In this document: one piece after another, positions 16,860 to 27,324 of the stretch
Layout of the letters: each line of letters begins with the position of its first letter
How positions within the stretch are numbered: position 1 is the stretch's first letter
From: an uncultured Rickettsiales bacterium
Lineage (GTDB): Bacteria > Pseudomonadota > Alphaproteobacteria > Micavibrionales > GCA-2720935
Assembly (NCBI GenBank): GCA_950054255.1
Contig: CATLOR010000003.1
Coordinates: 57,816 to 121,815, forward strand
DNA length: 64,000 nt
Direction of reading: 5' to 3'
Notes under the pieces: model-generated
What the model was told of the DNA's origin: nothing
The model's input: only the letters and a program-made list of their open reading frames with translations
Database searches by the model: none
Made by a program: the position numbers and the translations under genes

Positions 16860-18947
16860 ATGTCTGAACTCTTTATTGAAATTCTAAGCGCTGACATTCC
16901 GGCCTCTATGCAAAAAGCAGCAACAGAGCAATTCACAAAAGCTCTATTACAAGCTTTAGCCGATAGTGATATTCCATTCTCAGAAGGCGCTTGTCATTCA
17001 ACGCCTCGCCGGCTTATTTTCACGGCAACTGATCTCCCTGAAACAATTGCTGATAAAGTCGAAGAGAAAAAAGGTCCAAAAGTAGGTGCTCCAGAGCAAG
17101 CTCTCAATGGCTTTTTAAGAAGTAACAATTTAACACAAGATGATATAGAAGAACAAGAAACACCCAAAGGTACTTTTTGGTTTGCAAAAACGACCGTTAA
17201 AGGTGGTGCTACGATTGAGCGCTTAAAAGAAATCATTCCAACAGCGATGAGAGCGATCAATTGGCCAAAGTCTATGCGTTGGGGTGAAACTGCTTTCCGT
17301 TGGGCCCGTCCTTTAAGAAATATCGTTGCTTTGTTTAATGGTCAAGTAATTGAATTTACATTTGATCTTGGCGGACAAGAGGCGCCTCTTACCAGTACAA
17401 ATAAAACAATGGGGCATCGCTTTTTAGCTCCCGATGAGCTTACGATCACAAGCTATGACGATTATAAAACAAAAATGCATACAGCCTATGTGATGATCGA
17501 TCGTGACGAGCGCAAAAAGATTATCCTTGAAGAGGCTAGCCTCATGGCAAAACAGTCTGGTGGGCACCTTCACGACGACCCAGCCTTAATCGAAGAAATC
17601 GTTGGTTTGATTGAATGGCCTGTTATGCTTAAAGGCTCTTTTGATAAAGAATTCTTAGAAGTTCCTCAAGAATGCCTTATCAAGACGATGAAGAAAGATC
17701 AAAAATATATTCCTATTTTGGATAAAGATGGCAATTTGACTCATGAATTTGTAATCACGTCTAATATGGTGACCGAAGATCAAGGGAAAATGATTATTGC
17801 TGGGAACCAAAAAGTTTTGCGCGCTCGATTATCTGATGCTCGTTTCTTTTATGAACAAGATTTAAAAAAATCTCTAGAAGACCGTATTGACCAATTAAAT
17901 GATATCAAATTCCATGAACGTTTGGGCAGTGTTCACGCACGCCTTAGTCGTTTAGAGACACTTAGTGAAACAATCTCAAAAATGATTGGGGCAGATACAA
18001 AACAAGCCAAACGTGCCGCAACACTTTCAAAATCAGACCTTGTCACTGGTATGGTTGGTGAGTTTGCTGACCTCCAAGGTATAATGGGCCGCTATTATGC
18101 ACTCGCAGATGGCGAAGATAATGCCGTTGCACATGCTATTGAGGATCATTACAAACCTGCTGGTCCAGAAGATACATGCCCAAGCGAGTCTGTTTCAATA
18201 TGCCTTGCTCTTGCTGACAAAATCGATGTCTTAACAGGGTTCTTTGCCATTGATGAAAAACCAACAGGATCAAAAGACCCTTTCGCACTCCGTCGTGCGG
18301 CTTTAGGGATCATTCGTCTTGTTCTTGAAAACGAGTTATCTCTTGATTTAAAAGCCCTCTTTGAGGAATCAAGCAAGGCCTATGCTTCATTCTTACAAAT
18401 CACGAATGATACACTCCTTGAAGACTTATTAAATTTTATCGCGGACCGCATGAAAGTTTCTTTAAAAGACCAAGGTGTTCGCTATGATTTAATTGATGGT
18501 GTCTTTAGTCTTGGCCTTGATGGCAATTTAGGACGTGTTGTTGCTCGCGTATCGGCGCTCCAAAGCTTTTTATCGACTGAGGACGGCAAGAACTTAGTTG
18601 CGGGCTATAAACGCGCCAATAATATTGTTTCAATCGAAGAGAAAAAAGACAAAATATCGTATGAATCACGTGTTATGCCTGACCTCTTTACACAAGAAGA
18701 AGAAACAAAACTTTATGACTCACTTTCCAAAGCAGAAACAAAAATAAAACCTTCTCTTGAAAAAGAAGATTACGAAAATGTCATGTCTGAAATGGCTCAT
18801 TTAAGAGCGCCTATTGATGCTTTTTTTGACAAAGTCACCGTTAATGACAATGATGATTCATTACGTGAAAATCGTTTAAACATGCTTGCTAAAATTCGCT
18901 CAACCCTTAATCAAGTCGCTGACTTTTCAAAGGTGAATGATGCATAG
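16860..18947 (+). CDS. glyS: Glycine--tRNA ligase beta subunit
   Basis: 695 residues, full length. The beta subunit binds tRNA-Gly and is required for activity. It has LFIEILSADIPASMQ at the start, ATDLPETIADKVEEKKGPKVG, and the HD-like and C-terminal anticodon-binding parts (TGSKDPFALRRAALGIIRL). A strong AGGAGG sits at the end of glyQ, so the two subunits are translated from one message. Confidence 0.97.
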   Translation: MSELFIEILSADIPASMQKAATEQFTKALLQALADSDIPFSEGACHSTPRRLIFTATDLPETIADKVEEKKGPKVGAPEQALNGFLRSNNLTQDDIEEQETPKGTFWFAKTTVKGGATIERLKEIIPTAMRAINWPKSMRWGETAFRWARPLRNIVALFNGQVIEFTFDLGGQEAPLTSTNKTMGHRFLAPDELTITSYDDYKTKMHTAYVMIDRDERKKIILEEASLMAKQSGGHLHDDPALIEEIVGLIEWPVMLKGSFDKEFLEVPQECLIKTMKKDQKYIPILDKDGNLTHEFVITSNMVTEDQGKMIIAGNQKVLRARLSDARFFYEQDLKKSLEDRIDQLNDIKFHERLGSVHARLSRLETLSETISKMIGADTKQAKRAATLSKSDLVTGMVGEFADLQGIMGRYYALADGEDNAVAHAIEDHYKPAGPEDTCPSESVSICLALADKIDVLTGFFAIDEKPTGSKDPFALRRAALGIIRLVLENELSLDLKALFEESSKAYASFLQITNDTLLEDLLNFIADRMKVSLKDQGVRYDLIDGVFSLGLDGNLGRVVARVSALQSFLSTEDGKNLVAGYKRANNIVSIEEKKDKISYESRVMPDLFTQEEETKLYDSLSKAETKIKPSLEKEDYENVMSEMAHLRAPIDAFFDKVTVNDNDDSLRENRLNMLAKIRSTLNQVADFSKVNDA

Positions 18948-18998
18948 AACATACATACATCATCAATGATCACTACTATATAAGAGAGGATACCGATC

Positions 18999-21716
18999 AT
19001 GACACAAGAAACCAACACACAATGGGTTTATTCTTTTGATGCAGAAAGAACAGATGGGTCGGGTAAAGATAAAAACCTCCTTGGTGGTAAAGGGGCTAAC
19101 TTAGCCGAAATGTCCTCTCTAGGACTTCCAGTCCCTCCTGGTTTTACAATCAGCACAGATGTTTGTACACACTATTACGCGCACGAACATAACTATCCAG
19201 AAACACTTAAATCACAAGTTAAAACAGCTCTTCAGCGTATCGAAACACTCACTGGCCGCAAATTTGGCGATGAAAAAGCACCTTTACTTGTTTCTGTTCG
19301 TTCAGGTGCGCGTGTTTCAATGCCTGGTATGATGGATACTGTTTTAAATTTAGGTCTAAATGATAAAACTGTTGAAGCTCTCGCAACATCAAGTAAAGAT
19401 CCTCGTTTTGCTTATGACAGCTATAGACGCTTTATCCAAATGTATGGCGATGTCGTGATGGGTGTTGACCATTATGAGTTTGAAGATATTCTTGATACGT
19501 ATAAACGTACCCATATGCTGGAAGAAGACACACAGATTTCCGCTGAGGGTTGGCAAGAGATTATCAATTCATACAAACAACTTATCGAAGACGAAACAGA
19601 AAACACCTTCCCACAAGAAGCAACTGAGCAATTGTGGGGCGCTATTGGGGCTGTCTTTAGTTCGTGGATGAATAACCGTGCAATTACCTATAGACGCATT
19701 AACTCAATTCCTGCTGATTGGGGTACTGCTGTTAATATTCAAGCTATGGTGTTTGGGAATATGGGCGATGATTGTGCTACAGGTGTTGCCTTTACAAGAA
19801 ACCCTTCTACGGGTGAGAATACATTCTATGGAGAATTCTTGATCAATGCTCAAGGTGAAGATGTTGTTGCAGGCATCCGCACACCGCAAGCTTTAACCTT
19901 ACAAGGTAAACAAGAGCAAGAAAGTGATCTTCCCTCGTTGGAAGAAGCGATGCCTGAGATATTCGCACAATTATGTGAGATCAGAACCCGTCTTGAAACC
20001 CATTATATGGATATGCAAGATATTGAATTTACGATTGAACAGAACAAACTCTATATGCTTCAAACGCGTACAGGAAAAAGAACAGCAGCAGCAGCACTAC
20101 GAATTGCTGTTGAAATGGTCAAAGAAGGCTTGATTACAAAAGAAGAAGCCATTCAAAGAATTGATCCCCAAGCTTTAGACCAACTCTTACATCCAAGCCT
20201 TGACCCACGAGCAGAAAAAATGGTGTTAACACGCGGCCTTCCAGCCTCTCCTGGGGCGGCCTCTGGTCAGCTTGTCTTTACTGCTGATGATGCAGAAGAG
20301 TGGAAAGCACAAGGGAAAAAAGTCATTCTTGCCCGCACAGAAACAAGCCCAGAAGATATTCACGGAATGCATGCTGCCAATGGTATTTTAACCGCACGTG
20401 GGGGTATGACAAGCCACGCCGCCGTTGTCGCCCGTGGTATGGGACGTCCTTGCGTTGCTGGTGCAAGTGCTCTGACAATCCACGCCAAGCAAGAAAGCTT
20501 AACCGTTGGATCACTAACACTTAAAAAAGGCGATGTGATTACGATTGATGGCGGAACAGGAGATATTATTAACGGTGATGTTCCAACCATTCAACCAGTT
20601 CTCTCTGGTGATTTTGAAACCGTTATGGGCTGGGCTGATGACATTCGCCGTATGAATGTTCGAGCGAATGCTGAAACACCAAATGATGTTGAAACTGCAC
20701 GTAAATTTGGCGCAGAAGGCATTGGTCTATGCCGTACTGAGCATATGTTCTTTGACCCAGAGCGTATCTTAAATGTTCGTGAAATGATTTTAGCAGAAAC
20801 AACGAAAGCCCGTGAAACAGCTCTCGCTAAACTTGAACCTGAACAAGAATCTGACTTTTATGAGATTTTTAAAATCATGACAGACCTCCCTGTCACAGTG
20901 CGCTTACTCGATCCTCCTTTCCATGAGTTCTTACCACATCATGAAGAAGAAATTGACTCACTTGCCACACATATGAAAATGACATCAAAAAATGTGCAAA
21001 AGCGTATTAACAGCCTTCACGAAAGTAACCCGATGCTTGGTCACAGAGGCTGTCGTTTAGGGGTAAGCTATCCTGAAATTTATGAAATGCAAGTCCGTGC
21101 TATTTTTAAAGCCGCTGGACGTGTCGTTGCTGAGGGACTTCCCGCCCCCATGATTGAAGTGATGATCCCTCTTGTTTCTGATACAGCTGAGTTCACCTTC
21201 TTAAAAACGCGTCTAGAAAACGTTATCAAAGAAACGAATGCAGAAATCAATTATCTAATTGGTACAATGATTGAGCTTCCGCGTGCGGCTTTAACAGCCA
21301 ACAAAATAGCAGAACATGCTCAATTCTTTAGTTTTGGCACAAATGACCTGACACAAACAACTTATGGTTTATCGCGTGATGATGCAGGCTCTTTCCTAAT
21401 GGATTACCAAACCAAAGGTCTTATTGCTCAAGATCCATTTGTCACGCTTGATAGAGATGGTGTGGGTCAACTTATCCAAACAGCCTATGATAAAGGTCGC
21501 TCTGTTCGTGCTGATATCAAAATGGGGATTTGCGGTGAACATGGCGGGGACCCCGCTTCTATTGATTTTTGTGAATCGGTTGGACTTCATTACGTTTCAT
21601 GCTCACCTTACCGTGTGCCGATTGCTCGTTTAGCCGCAGCCCAAGCAAAACTTGCACATTATGTAGAGCTCAGTGAAGAAGAAGCCAATAAAACGGCAGC
21701 ATTGAAAGCAGCATAA
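18999..21716 (+). CDS. ppdK: Pyruvate, phosphate dikinase
   Basis: 905 residues, full length. It interconverts pyruvate + ATP + Pi with phosphoenolpyruvate + AMP + PPi. The N-terminal ATP-grasp domain starts with LLGGKGANLAEMSSLGLPVPPGFTI. The central phosphohistidine domain has GGMTSHAAVVARGMGRPCV with its catalytic His. The C-terminal PEP/pyruvate barrel ends with FGTNDLTQTTYGLSRDD and GICGEHGGDP. It follows glyS by 51 bp on the same strand, an order common in alphaproteobacteria. With malic enzyme (46.6 kb) it gives a route from C4 acids to PEP. Confidence 0.97.
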   Translation: MTQETNTQWVYSFDAERTDGSGKDKNLLGGKGANLAEMSSLGLPVPPGFTISTDVCTHYYAHEHNYPETLKSQVKTALQRIETLTGRKFGDEKAPLLVSVRSGARVSMPGMMDTVLNLGLNDKTVEALATSSKDPRFAYDSYRRFIQMYGDVVMGVDHYEFEDILDTYKRTHMLEEDTQISAEGWQEIINSYKQLIEDETENTFPQEATEQLWGAIGAVFSSWMNNRAITYRRINSIPADWGTAVNIQAMVFGNMGDDCATGVAFTRNPSTGENTFYGEFLINAQGEDVVAGIRTPQALTLQGKQEQESDLPSLEEAMPEIFAQLCEIRTRLETHYMDMQDIEFTIEQNKLYMLQTRTGKRTAAAALRIAVEMVKEGLITKEEAIQRIDPQALDQLLHPSLDPRAEKMVLTRGLPASPGAASGQLVFTADDAEEWKAQGKKVILARTETSPEDIHGMHAANGILTARGGMTSHAAVVARGMGRPCVAGASALTIHAKQESLTVGSLTLKKGDVITIDGGTGDIINGDVPTIQPVLSGDFETVMGWADDIRRMNVRANAETPNDVETARKFGAEGIGLCRTEHMFFDPERILNVREMILAETTKARETALAKLEPEQESDFYEIFKIMTDLPVTVRLLDPPFHEFLPHHEEEIDSLATHMKMTSKNVQKRINSLHESNPMLGHRGCRLGVSYPEIYEMQVRAIFKAAGRVVAEGLPAPMIEVMIPLVSDTAEFTFLKTRLENVIKETNAEINYLIGTMIELPRAALTANKIAEHAQFFSFGTNDLTQTTYGLSRDDAGSFLMDYQTKGLIAQDPFVTLDRDGVGQLIQTAYDKGRSVRADIKMGICGEHGGDPASIDFCESVGLHYVSCSPYRVPIARLAAAQAKLAHYVELSEEEANKTAALKAA

Positions 21717-21769
21717 CAAATAAATAATTATTTTATTTACATATTGCAAAAAAAGAGATATAGTGCCCT

Positions 21770-22825
21770 ATGTTATTTTGGCGTACAAAAATATCTCATG
21801 ACCCTAATTGGGTCCATGACCTATATGCAATTAACCAGTTTCAAGAGAGACAACAAGAAAAGTCTATTGATGCATCTTTGTGTGTCCATTTTAATCAAAA
21901 AGCATCTTGCTATAACGATTTAACAGCATCTCTTGTTATCCAAGATATGTTAGATGAAATTCAAAAAGAAGATCGTAAGTTCTTTAGAAATAAAAAGAAA
22001 ATAGCTAAAAAGCTACATGCTCTTCTCACGCTATCGACATCTTATTTATTATTTCCTAAATACACGTCTACGCAAATACTTACTTTATGCAAGCTCGCAA
22101 ACAAGCATTTACCAACAATTCAGGCCGTGCTTTTATCCCCTCTCCTCCAATCAATAAAGCCTCCTTATGAGCTTCATATGGAGTTTTTAAGAAAAGAAAA
22201 AGAATTTGCACAACAAGTACAAAACAGCCCAGATATTCGAGCGGGCTTAAGGTCATGGAAACAGAGCTCTGTAGATGAAAAACTGTCCTTATTAAGAAAA
22301 ATAGCCCAATTAAAATGTGACATTTGGGGAATAGGCATCCCAAAAATTGGATCATCTCTACATCTTGACCTTAATACGACAGCATCTTACCTCAGAAAAG
22401 ATAAATCTATTACTATTAACGAAATACACCTAAGAGTTATTAAAAGCCCTCTTAAATGGATCGCTACAATTTCACATGAATTAGATCACCATCTTCACGC
22501 AGAAATTGTACAACAACCAAATATCTGTAACAGCATCATAACACAAGAATGTCAGGACTATTTGACGCTTTTATACGGTCGTCATCAGATTTATTTTTCA
22601 TCCCAAGAACATATTTCTCTCTATCTAAATTCCCCAACAGAGCAGATGGCCTTTGAAAAAAATGATCTATGGGGCTTATACCATCCTAGTGTGCCAGATG
22701 TTTTATTTGACGCCATTGATGATCGAATAACAGCGCTATCAGATCAAATCCTTGCCCAAACAAACTTTCATCAAAAGCTTTTAACAACACCTTATATTTC
22801 AGGGGCAAAATTGCATGTCAAATGA
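21770..22825 (+). CDS. HELDH zinc-protease-like protein, first of a tandem pair
   Basis: 351 residues; I do not recognise the family. It contains WIATISHELDHHLHAE (HELDH at residues 236-240) and, about 50 residues later, LYLNSPTEQMAFEKNDLW (E291). HExxH plus a downstream glutamate is the layout of a gluzincin-type zinc site, so a metallopeptidase is plausible. No signal peptide or membrane helix. Its 3' end overlaps the next gene by 11 bases, and that gene is a clear paralog: both share a KC.(I/L)WGI segment, the HELDH box and NSPTE..AF at the same spacing. AGAGAT weakly precedes ATG 21770. Confidence 0.65.
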   Translation: MLFWRTKISHDPNWVHDLYAINQFQERQQEKSIDASLCVHFNQKASCYNDLTASLVIQDMLDEIQKEDRKFFRNKKKIAKKLHALLTLSTSYLLFPKYTSTQILTLCKLANKHLPTIQAVLLSPLLQSIKPPYELHMEFLRKEKEFAQQVQNSPDIRAGLRSWKQSSVDEKLSLLRKIAQLKCDIWGIGIPKIGSSLHLDLNTTASYLRKDKSITINEIHLRVIKSPLKWIATISHELDHHLHAEIVQQPNICNSIITQECQDYLTLLYGRHQIYFSSQEHISLYLNSPTEQMAFEKNDLWGLYHPSVPDVLFDAIDDRITALSDQILAQTNFHQKLLTTPYISGAKLHVK

Positions 22826-23822
22826 TACTGAACTCAAATGGTCAAATGCCGCACTTAAGTTCAATAATACGCATTTAACAGATGTGCACCGCAATGAATT
22901 TAAGGCTTTACTGAGCTCAAAAGAGAAACCATTCTCAATTAGTCCTACTTTTAATGCCGTTTCTATCTATGATGACTCCTTAGCCACAGCGATGGCCACG
23001 CAACATTATCTAGAAGAGATAAATCAGTTATCATCAGAAAATAGAGATCCCGCAATTCATAAGCTCTGCTCTTTATTAATGACACACCCTAACTATTACG
23101 GTGATTTATCAGCTCAGCAACAATTGACTCTATATGACCTTATGTGCCACGTTACAGAGCCTGTTCATATCTCAATTTTAGTGCATTTTTTCAAAGCCAT
23201 CCAAGCATATCCTGAGTTCACAATTACAACATTGGAAAAAGAATTGGCTTTTATGGATACTTTTTCAACACAAGGTCATAACGACAACCTGCGAGAAATT
23301 TGGCACACACCACATGTAACGCATATGGCTAACTTTATTGGCAAAATTTCTGCTATTAAATGCGCCCTATGGGGAATAAATTCACCTCATTTTAGTTATC
23401 GCTATTTAACAACTGAGGCGGGATATCATGATAATGGTCACATTTGTCTTGATATTAGCCCCAAAGCAGAAATATTTGATCCTATGAAAGCGATGGGACT
23501 TATTTCACATGAGCTTGATCATTATATTCATTGGACTATGAAACATAAAAAAGAACGCCTAGCCCCTAAAACAGAGAATATGGATGATGCATATGCCTAT
23601 ATTGAAATTCTCTCAAAGATCTATGTGTCACACAAAGATAATCATGATTTATACAGAAACTCTCCAACGGAGAAAATAGCCTTCAACACAACGAAGCTGT
23701 GGCATAAATTCATGGAAAATGAAGACAGCCAACAAAGTGTGCGTCAATCAATGGTTGATGAAATTAATTATCAAAAAACACAAATAAAACTACGTCAAGA
23801 ACTCTGGGGAGGCTTACGTTAA
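22815..23822 (+). CDS. HELDH zinc-protease-like protein, second of a tandem pair
   Basis: 335 residues, paralog of the gene just upstream and overlapping it by 11 bases. It carries MGLISHELDHYIHWTMK (HELDH at 232-236) and LYRNSPTEKIAFNTTKLW (E286), 54 residues from the HExxH as in its twin. The rest of the sequence has diverged strongly, apart from IKCALWGINSPHF. It is soluble by sequence, with no export signal. AGGGG at 22801 within the first gene serves as ribosome-binding site. It ends 5 bp from the convergent fabI. Function unknown; duplication followed by divergence is evident. Confidence 0.65.
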   Translation: MSNDTELKWSNAALKFNNTHLTDVHRNEFKALLSSKEKPFSISPTFNAVSIYDDSLATAMATQHYLEEINQLSSENRDPAIHKLCSLLMTHPNYYGDLSAQQQLTLYDLMCHVTEPVHISILVHFFKAIQAYPEFTITTLEKELAFMDTFSTQGHNDNLREIWHTPHVTHMANFIGKISAIKCALWGINSPHFSYRYLTTEAGYHDNGHICLDISPKAEIFDPMKAMGLISHELDHYIHWTMKHKKERLAPKTENMDDAYAYIEILSKIYVSHKDNHDLYRNSPTEKIAFNTTKLWHKFMENEDSQQSVRQSMVDEINYQKTQIKLRQELWGGLR

Positions 23823-23827
23823 AAGCT

Positions 23828-24631
23828 TTACTCGCCTTTTTTCATACCAACAGTGTTAAAGCCAGCATCCACATAATGGTTTTCGCCCGTAACACCGCCT
23901 GAAAGGTCACTTAAGAAGTATAATGCTGTACCGCCTAATTCTTCTAAAGTCACTGTTCTACGCAATGGTGCGGCTTCTTGATTGTATTTATAAGTTGCGC
24001 GTGCGCCACCAATAGCAGATCCAGCCAATGTTTTCATTGGACCCGCAGAAATTGAGTTTACACGAATACCATCTGGACCAAGATCAGATGCTAAATAACG
24101 CACAGACGCTTGAAGCGCTGCTTTAGCAACACCCATTACATTATAAAAAGGCATAACACGATCCGCACCAAGATAACTTAATGTAATCATCGAACCACCC
24201 TCTTTCATCAATGGCGCAGCACGGCGCGCGATAGATGTAAATGAGTAGCAAGAAATATGCATTGAGTTCAAAAAGTTGTTCAATGTTGTGTCAACATAAC
24301 GCCCTTTTAATTCTTCTTTATCAGAATAAGCAATCGCATGAACAAGGAAATCTATCTTTCCCCATTTTTTTTCAATTTCAGCAAATGTTTCGTCTAACTT
24401 AACTTCGTCTGTGACATCACATTCAACTAAAAAATCTGATCCTATTGATTCAGCCAAAGGTCTAACGCGGCGCTCAAAAGCTTCCCCCTGATATGAGAAA
24501 GCAAGCTCTGCGCCATGCTCATGAAGCGTTTTAGCAATACCCCAAGCAATTGACTTATCATTAGCAACACCCATTACAAGGCCTCTTTTGCCTTTCATAA
24601 GTGTGCTCGTAACTGTCGATCCATTTTCCAT
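23828..24631 (-). CDS. fabI: Enoyl-[acyl-carrier-protein] reductase (NADH), FabI
   Basis: 267 residues with AAAGGA upstream of ATG 24631. FabI catalyses the last reduction of each fatty-acid elongation cycle and is the triclosan/isoniazid-class target. It shows GLVMGVANDKSIAWGIA for NAD(H) binding and the catalytic Y153, Y163 and K170 in SYLGADRVMPFYNVMGVAK. RVNSISAGPMKTLAGSAI and GVTGENHYVDAGFN complete the signature. Last gene of the fabA-fabB-fabI operon. Confidence 0.96.
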   Translation of the reverse strand: MENGSTVTSTLMKGKRGLVMGVANDKSIAWGIAKTLHEHGAELAFSYQGEAFERRVRPLAESIGSDFLVECDVTDEVKLDETFAEIEKKWGKIDFLVHAIAYSDKEELKGRYVDTTLNNFLNSMHISCYSFTSIARRAAPLMKEGGSMITLSYLGADRVMPFYNVMGVAKAALQASVRYLASDLGPDGIRVNSISAGPMKTLAGSAIGGARATYKYNQEAAPLRRTVTLEELGGTALYFLSDLSGGVTGENHYVDAGFNTVGMKKGE

Positions 24632-24650
24632 GTATTTTTCCTTTATTGTC

Positions 24651-25880
24651 TTAATCCTGAATGCGCGAGAATGCTAATGTACAATTCGTTCCACCAAAAC
24701 CAAAGCTGTTCGAAAGCATATGGTTGATTGTAACATTATCCATACGTTCTCTAACAACTGGCATATTACCAACTTCAGGGTCCAATGTTTCAATATTTGC
24801 TGAAGCACAGATGAAATTGTGTTTCATCATAAGAAGTGAGTAAATCGCTTCTTGCGCCGAAGTCGCACCTAAAGAGTGACCTGTTAAAGATTTTGTAGAG
24901 CTGAAATATGGCACTTTTTCACCAAAGACTTCTTTCATTGCTTGAAGCTCTTTCGTATCACCAACCGGTGTACTCGTTCCATGTGTATTCACATAGTCAA
25001 TATCACCTGCAACTGTACTTTTGGCTTGGCTCATACAACGAACTGCACCTTCTCCACTTGGAGCAACCATGTCATAACCATCAGATGTCGCACCGTAGCC
25101 AGTGAGTTCTGCATAAATTTTTGCACCACGTGCTTTTGCATGTTCATATTCTTCTAGGACAAGGACGCCCGCACCACCAGCAATCACAAAACCATCGCGA
25201 TCGGCATCATAAGCGCGTGACGCTTTGTCAGGTGTATCATTATATTTAGATGATAAAGCACCCATTGCATCAAAAAGCATTGACATTGACCAAGCGAGTT
25301 CTTCACCACCGCCTGCAAAAACAATATCTTGTTTACCCCATTGAATCTGTTCCATCGCATTTCCAATACAGTGACCTGATGTTGCGCAAGCAGATGAGAT
25401 AGAATAGTTCAATCCTTTAATTTCAAATGGTGTTGCCAAAGTTGCTGAGTTTGTCGAAGACATCGTACGAGGCACCATAAAAGGACCTATACGCTTAGGG
25501 CCTTTTTCTTGAGCAATCGCTGCCGCGTCGATCAAGTTTCCAGTAGAAGGACCACCAGACCCCATAATCAAACCTGTGCGTTCATTGGACACATCACTCT
25601 TCTCAAGGCCTGCATCATTAATTGCTTGTTCCATTGCAATATAGTTATATGCTGCACCTTCACCCATAAAACGAAGAACACGTTTATCAACGTGAGCCGC
25701 AATATCAATATTCGGTTGACCATGGACATGTGAACGAAATCCCATCTCTGCATATTTTTCAGCAAAGACAATACCTGATTTTCCTTCTTTTAATGAAACT
25801 ACGACTTCATCTTGATTATTACCAATACAAGAAACGATCCCCATACCAGTAACAACAACGCGTTTTAATTGATTAGTCAT
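24651..25880 (-). CDS. fabB: 3-oxoacyl-[acyl-carrier-protein] synthase I, FabB
   Basis: 409 residues. FabB condenses malonyl-ACP with acyl-ACP and is needed to elongate cis-3-decenoyl-ACP. The Cys-His-His triad is C165 in [12 protein letters not shown]300 in [12 protein letters not shown] and H335 in [10 protein letters not shown]. Its position directly after fabA identifies it as FabB rather than FabF. AAAAGGA lies 12 bases before the ATG. Confidence 0.95.
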   Translation of the reverse strand: MTNQLKRVVVTGMGIVSCIGNNQDEVVVSLKEGKSGIVFAEKYAEMGFRSHVHGQPNIDIAAHVDKRVLRFMGEGAAYNYIAMEQAINDAGLEKSDVSNERTGLIMGSGGPSTGNLIDAAAIAQEKGPKRIGPFMVPRTMSSTNSATLATPFEIKGLNYSISSACATSGHCIGNAMEQIQWGKQDIVFAGGGEELAWSMSMLFDAMGALSSKYNDTPDKASRAYDADRDGFVIAGGAGVLVLEEYEHAKARGAKIYAELTGYGATSDGYDMVAPSGEGAVRCMSQAKSTVAGDIDYVNTHGTSTPVGDTKELQAMKEVFGEKVPYFSSTKSLTGHSLGATSAQEAIYSLLMMKHNFICASANIETLDPEVGNMPVVRERMDNVTINHMLSNSFGFGGTNCTLAFSRIQD

Positions 25881-25908
25881 GCTTTATAAATCCTTTTCGG
25901 TTACTTTC

Positions 25909-26430
25909 TTACATATTGTCTGTGTTTTCAAACAAGCCAACGCGCAAATCTTTTGCTTCGTAAACAGCTCTATCATCAACAAACATTGTTCCATCTGCAA
26001 TTCCAAGAACGAGTTTACGGTTGATCAAACGTTTAATATTTAAAACATATTTTACTTTCTTAGCTGTTGGTAAGACTTGTCCTGTAAATTTCACTTCACC
26101 AACACCTAAAGCACGTCCAGATCCTTTCATGCCATTCCAACCTAGGAAAAATCCAACAAGCTGCCATAACGAATCAAGACCTAAACATCCAGGCATTACA
26201 GGATCACCTTCAAAGTGACATCCAAAAAACCATAGATCTGGTTTAACATCTAACTCAGCTTCGATAATACCTTTACCGTATTCTCCGCCTTCTGTTGAAA
26301 TATTTGTAATGCGGTCAAACATAAGCATAGGAGGCATTGGAAGCTGCGCATTCCCTTCTCCAAACATTTTACCTTGTGCACATTGGATGAGTTCTTCATA
26401 TGAAAAGCTCGATTTATCTGTGAATGACAT
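25909..26430 (-). CDS. fabA: 3-hydroxydecanoyl-ACP dehydratase/isomerase, FabA
   Basis: 173 residues from ATG 26430, which has AAAGAGGA just upstream; an ATG 14 codons earlier has no ribosome-binding site, and E. coli FabA is 172 residues. FabA dehydrates and isomerises the C10 intermediate, opening the anaerobic unsaturated-fatty-acid branch. The active pair is H72 ([14 protein letters not shown]) and D86 (GLDSLWQL), 14 residues apart as in E. coli. First gene of fabA-fabB-fabI. Confidence 0.95.
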   Translation of the reverse strand: MSFTDKSSFSYEELIQCAQGKMFGEGNAQLPMPPMLMFDRITNISTEGGEYGKGIIEAELDVKPDLWFFGCHFEGDPVMPGCLGLDSLWQLVGFFLGWNGMKGSGRALGVGEVKFTGQVLPTAKKVKYVLNIKRLINRKLVLGIADGTMFVDDRAVYEAKDLRVGLFENTDNM

Positions 26431-26550
26431 TGCATCCTCTTTCATTTCTAAGTGACTATTTTGCATGCCCAAAAATTAAATACATTAATCCCAAAACGCA
26501 ACCTTTTTTTGGACGCTATACGAAAAGCTAGTTATAGCTTAAAAAAAGGC

Positions 26551-26579
26551 TTGATTTTTATGTCTTCTCTCTTTATAAA
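26551..26579 (+). promoter_or_regulatory. Candidate sigma-70 promoter of rpmI-rplT
   Basis: TTGATT at 26551-26556, a 17-base spacer and TATAAA at 26574-26579. It lies about 110 bases before rpmI in the divergent spacer between fabA and rpmI. No infC gene precedes rpmI here. Confidence 0.5.
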
Positions 26580-26690
26580 CACCATCATAACGACACCATG
26601 GCTTAGTAGGCTTATTAGTAAAAAGTACTGCATGGCATGCCTAAGTGTTTGATTTTAAACTTTCATATTAATTTTTGAAAAGAGGAAAAA

Positions 26691-26906
26691 ATGCCAAAGT
26701 TAAAAACAAAAAGTTCGGTTAAACGCCGTTTCAAAGTGACTGCGACTGGTAAAGTCCTTGCAAAAGGTGCAAACACACGTCACATGCTTATCAACAAACC
26801 TAAGAAGAGAAAGCGTCAAGCAAGAGGCACACATGTATTGTGTGAAGCTGATACACGCAAAATCTTAAGAAACTACATGCCTTACCAACGTAAGAAGGCT
26901 AGCTAA
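26691..26906 (+). CDS. rpmI: 50S ribosomal protein L35
   Basis: 71 residues, very basic: [20 protein letters not shown], then [16 protein letters not shown] and the C-terminal [11 protein letters not shown]. It is the standard L35 protein of the large subunit. A strong AGAGGAAAAA ribosome-binding site precedes the ATG. It pairs with rplT as usual. Confidence 0.97.
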   Translation: MPKLKTKSSVKRRFKVTATGKVLAKGANTRHMLINKPKKRKRQARGTHVLCEADTRKILRNYMPYQRKKAS

Positions 26907-26933
26907 AAGCTATATAAATAGGAGAATTGAAAC

Positions 26934-27290
26934 ATGTCACGTTCAACATCATCAAAAACGCAACATAAGCGTCACAAAAAAATCATTAAAATGGCGAAAG
27001 GCTACCAAGGCCGTAATAAAAGCTGTTATAGAATCGCTATCGAAAAAGTTGAAAAAGGTTTGCAATATGCTTACCGCGACCGTCGTAACAAAAAGCGTAC
27101 ATTCCGTTCGCTTTGGATCCAACGTATTAACGCTGGTGCTCGTTTACACGGCTTAACTTACGCTTCATTTATGAACGGTCTAAATAAGGCCGGTATTGAA
27201 TTAGATCGTAAAGTTCTATCTGAGTTGGCTATGAACCAACCTGAGCATTTCGCACAAATCGCTGAACAAGCGAAAAAAGCGGTTGCTTAA
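26934..27290 (+). CDS. rplT: 50S ribosomal protein L20
   Basis: 118 residues, full length. L20 binds 23S rRNA early in large-subunit assembly. It has [46 protein letters not shown] and [21 protein letters not shown] lies upstream of ATG 26934. A strong terminator follows 35 bases after the stop. Confidence 0.98.
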   Translation: MSRSTSSKTQHKRHKKIIKMAKGYQGRNKSCYRIAIEKVEKGLQYAYRDRRNKKRTFRSLWIQRINAGARLHGLTYASFMNGLNKAGIELDRKVLSELAMNQPEHFAQIAEQAKKAVA

Positions 27291-27324
27291 GACTTAGTCT
27301 AATTTAATATAAAGAAATTGAAAC

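Noticed and set aside
24908..25733. Plus-strand open frames inside fabB
   Set aside because: They lie wholly inside a gene with intact catalytic motifs and show His/Thr/Cys-rich mirror composition.
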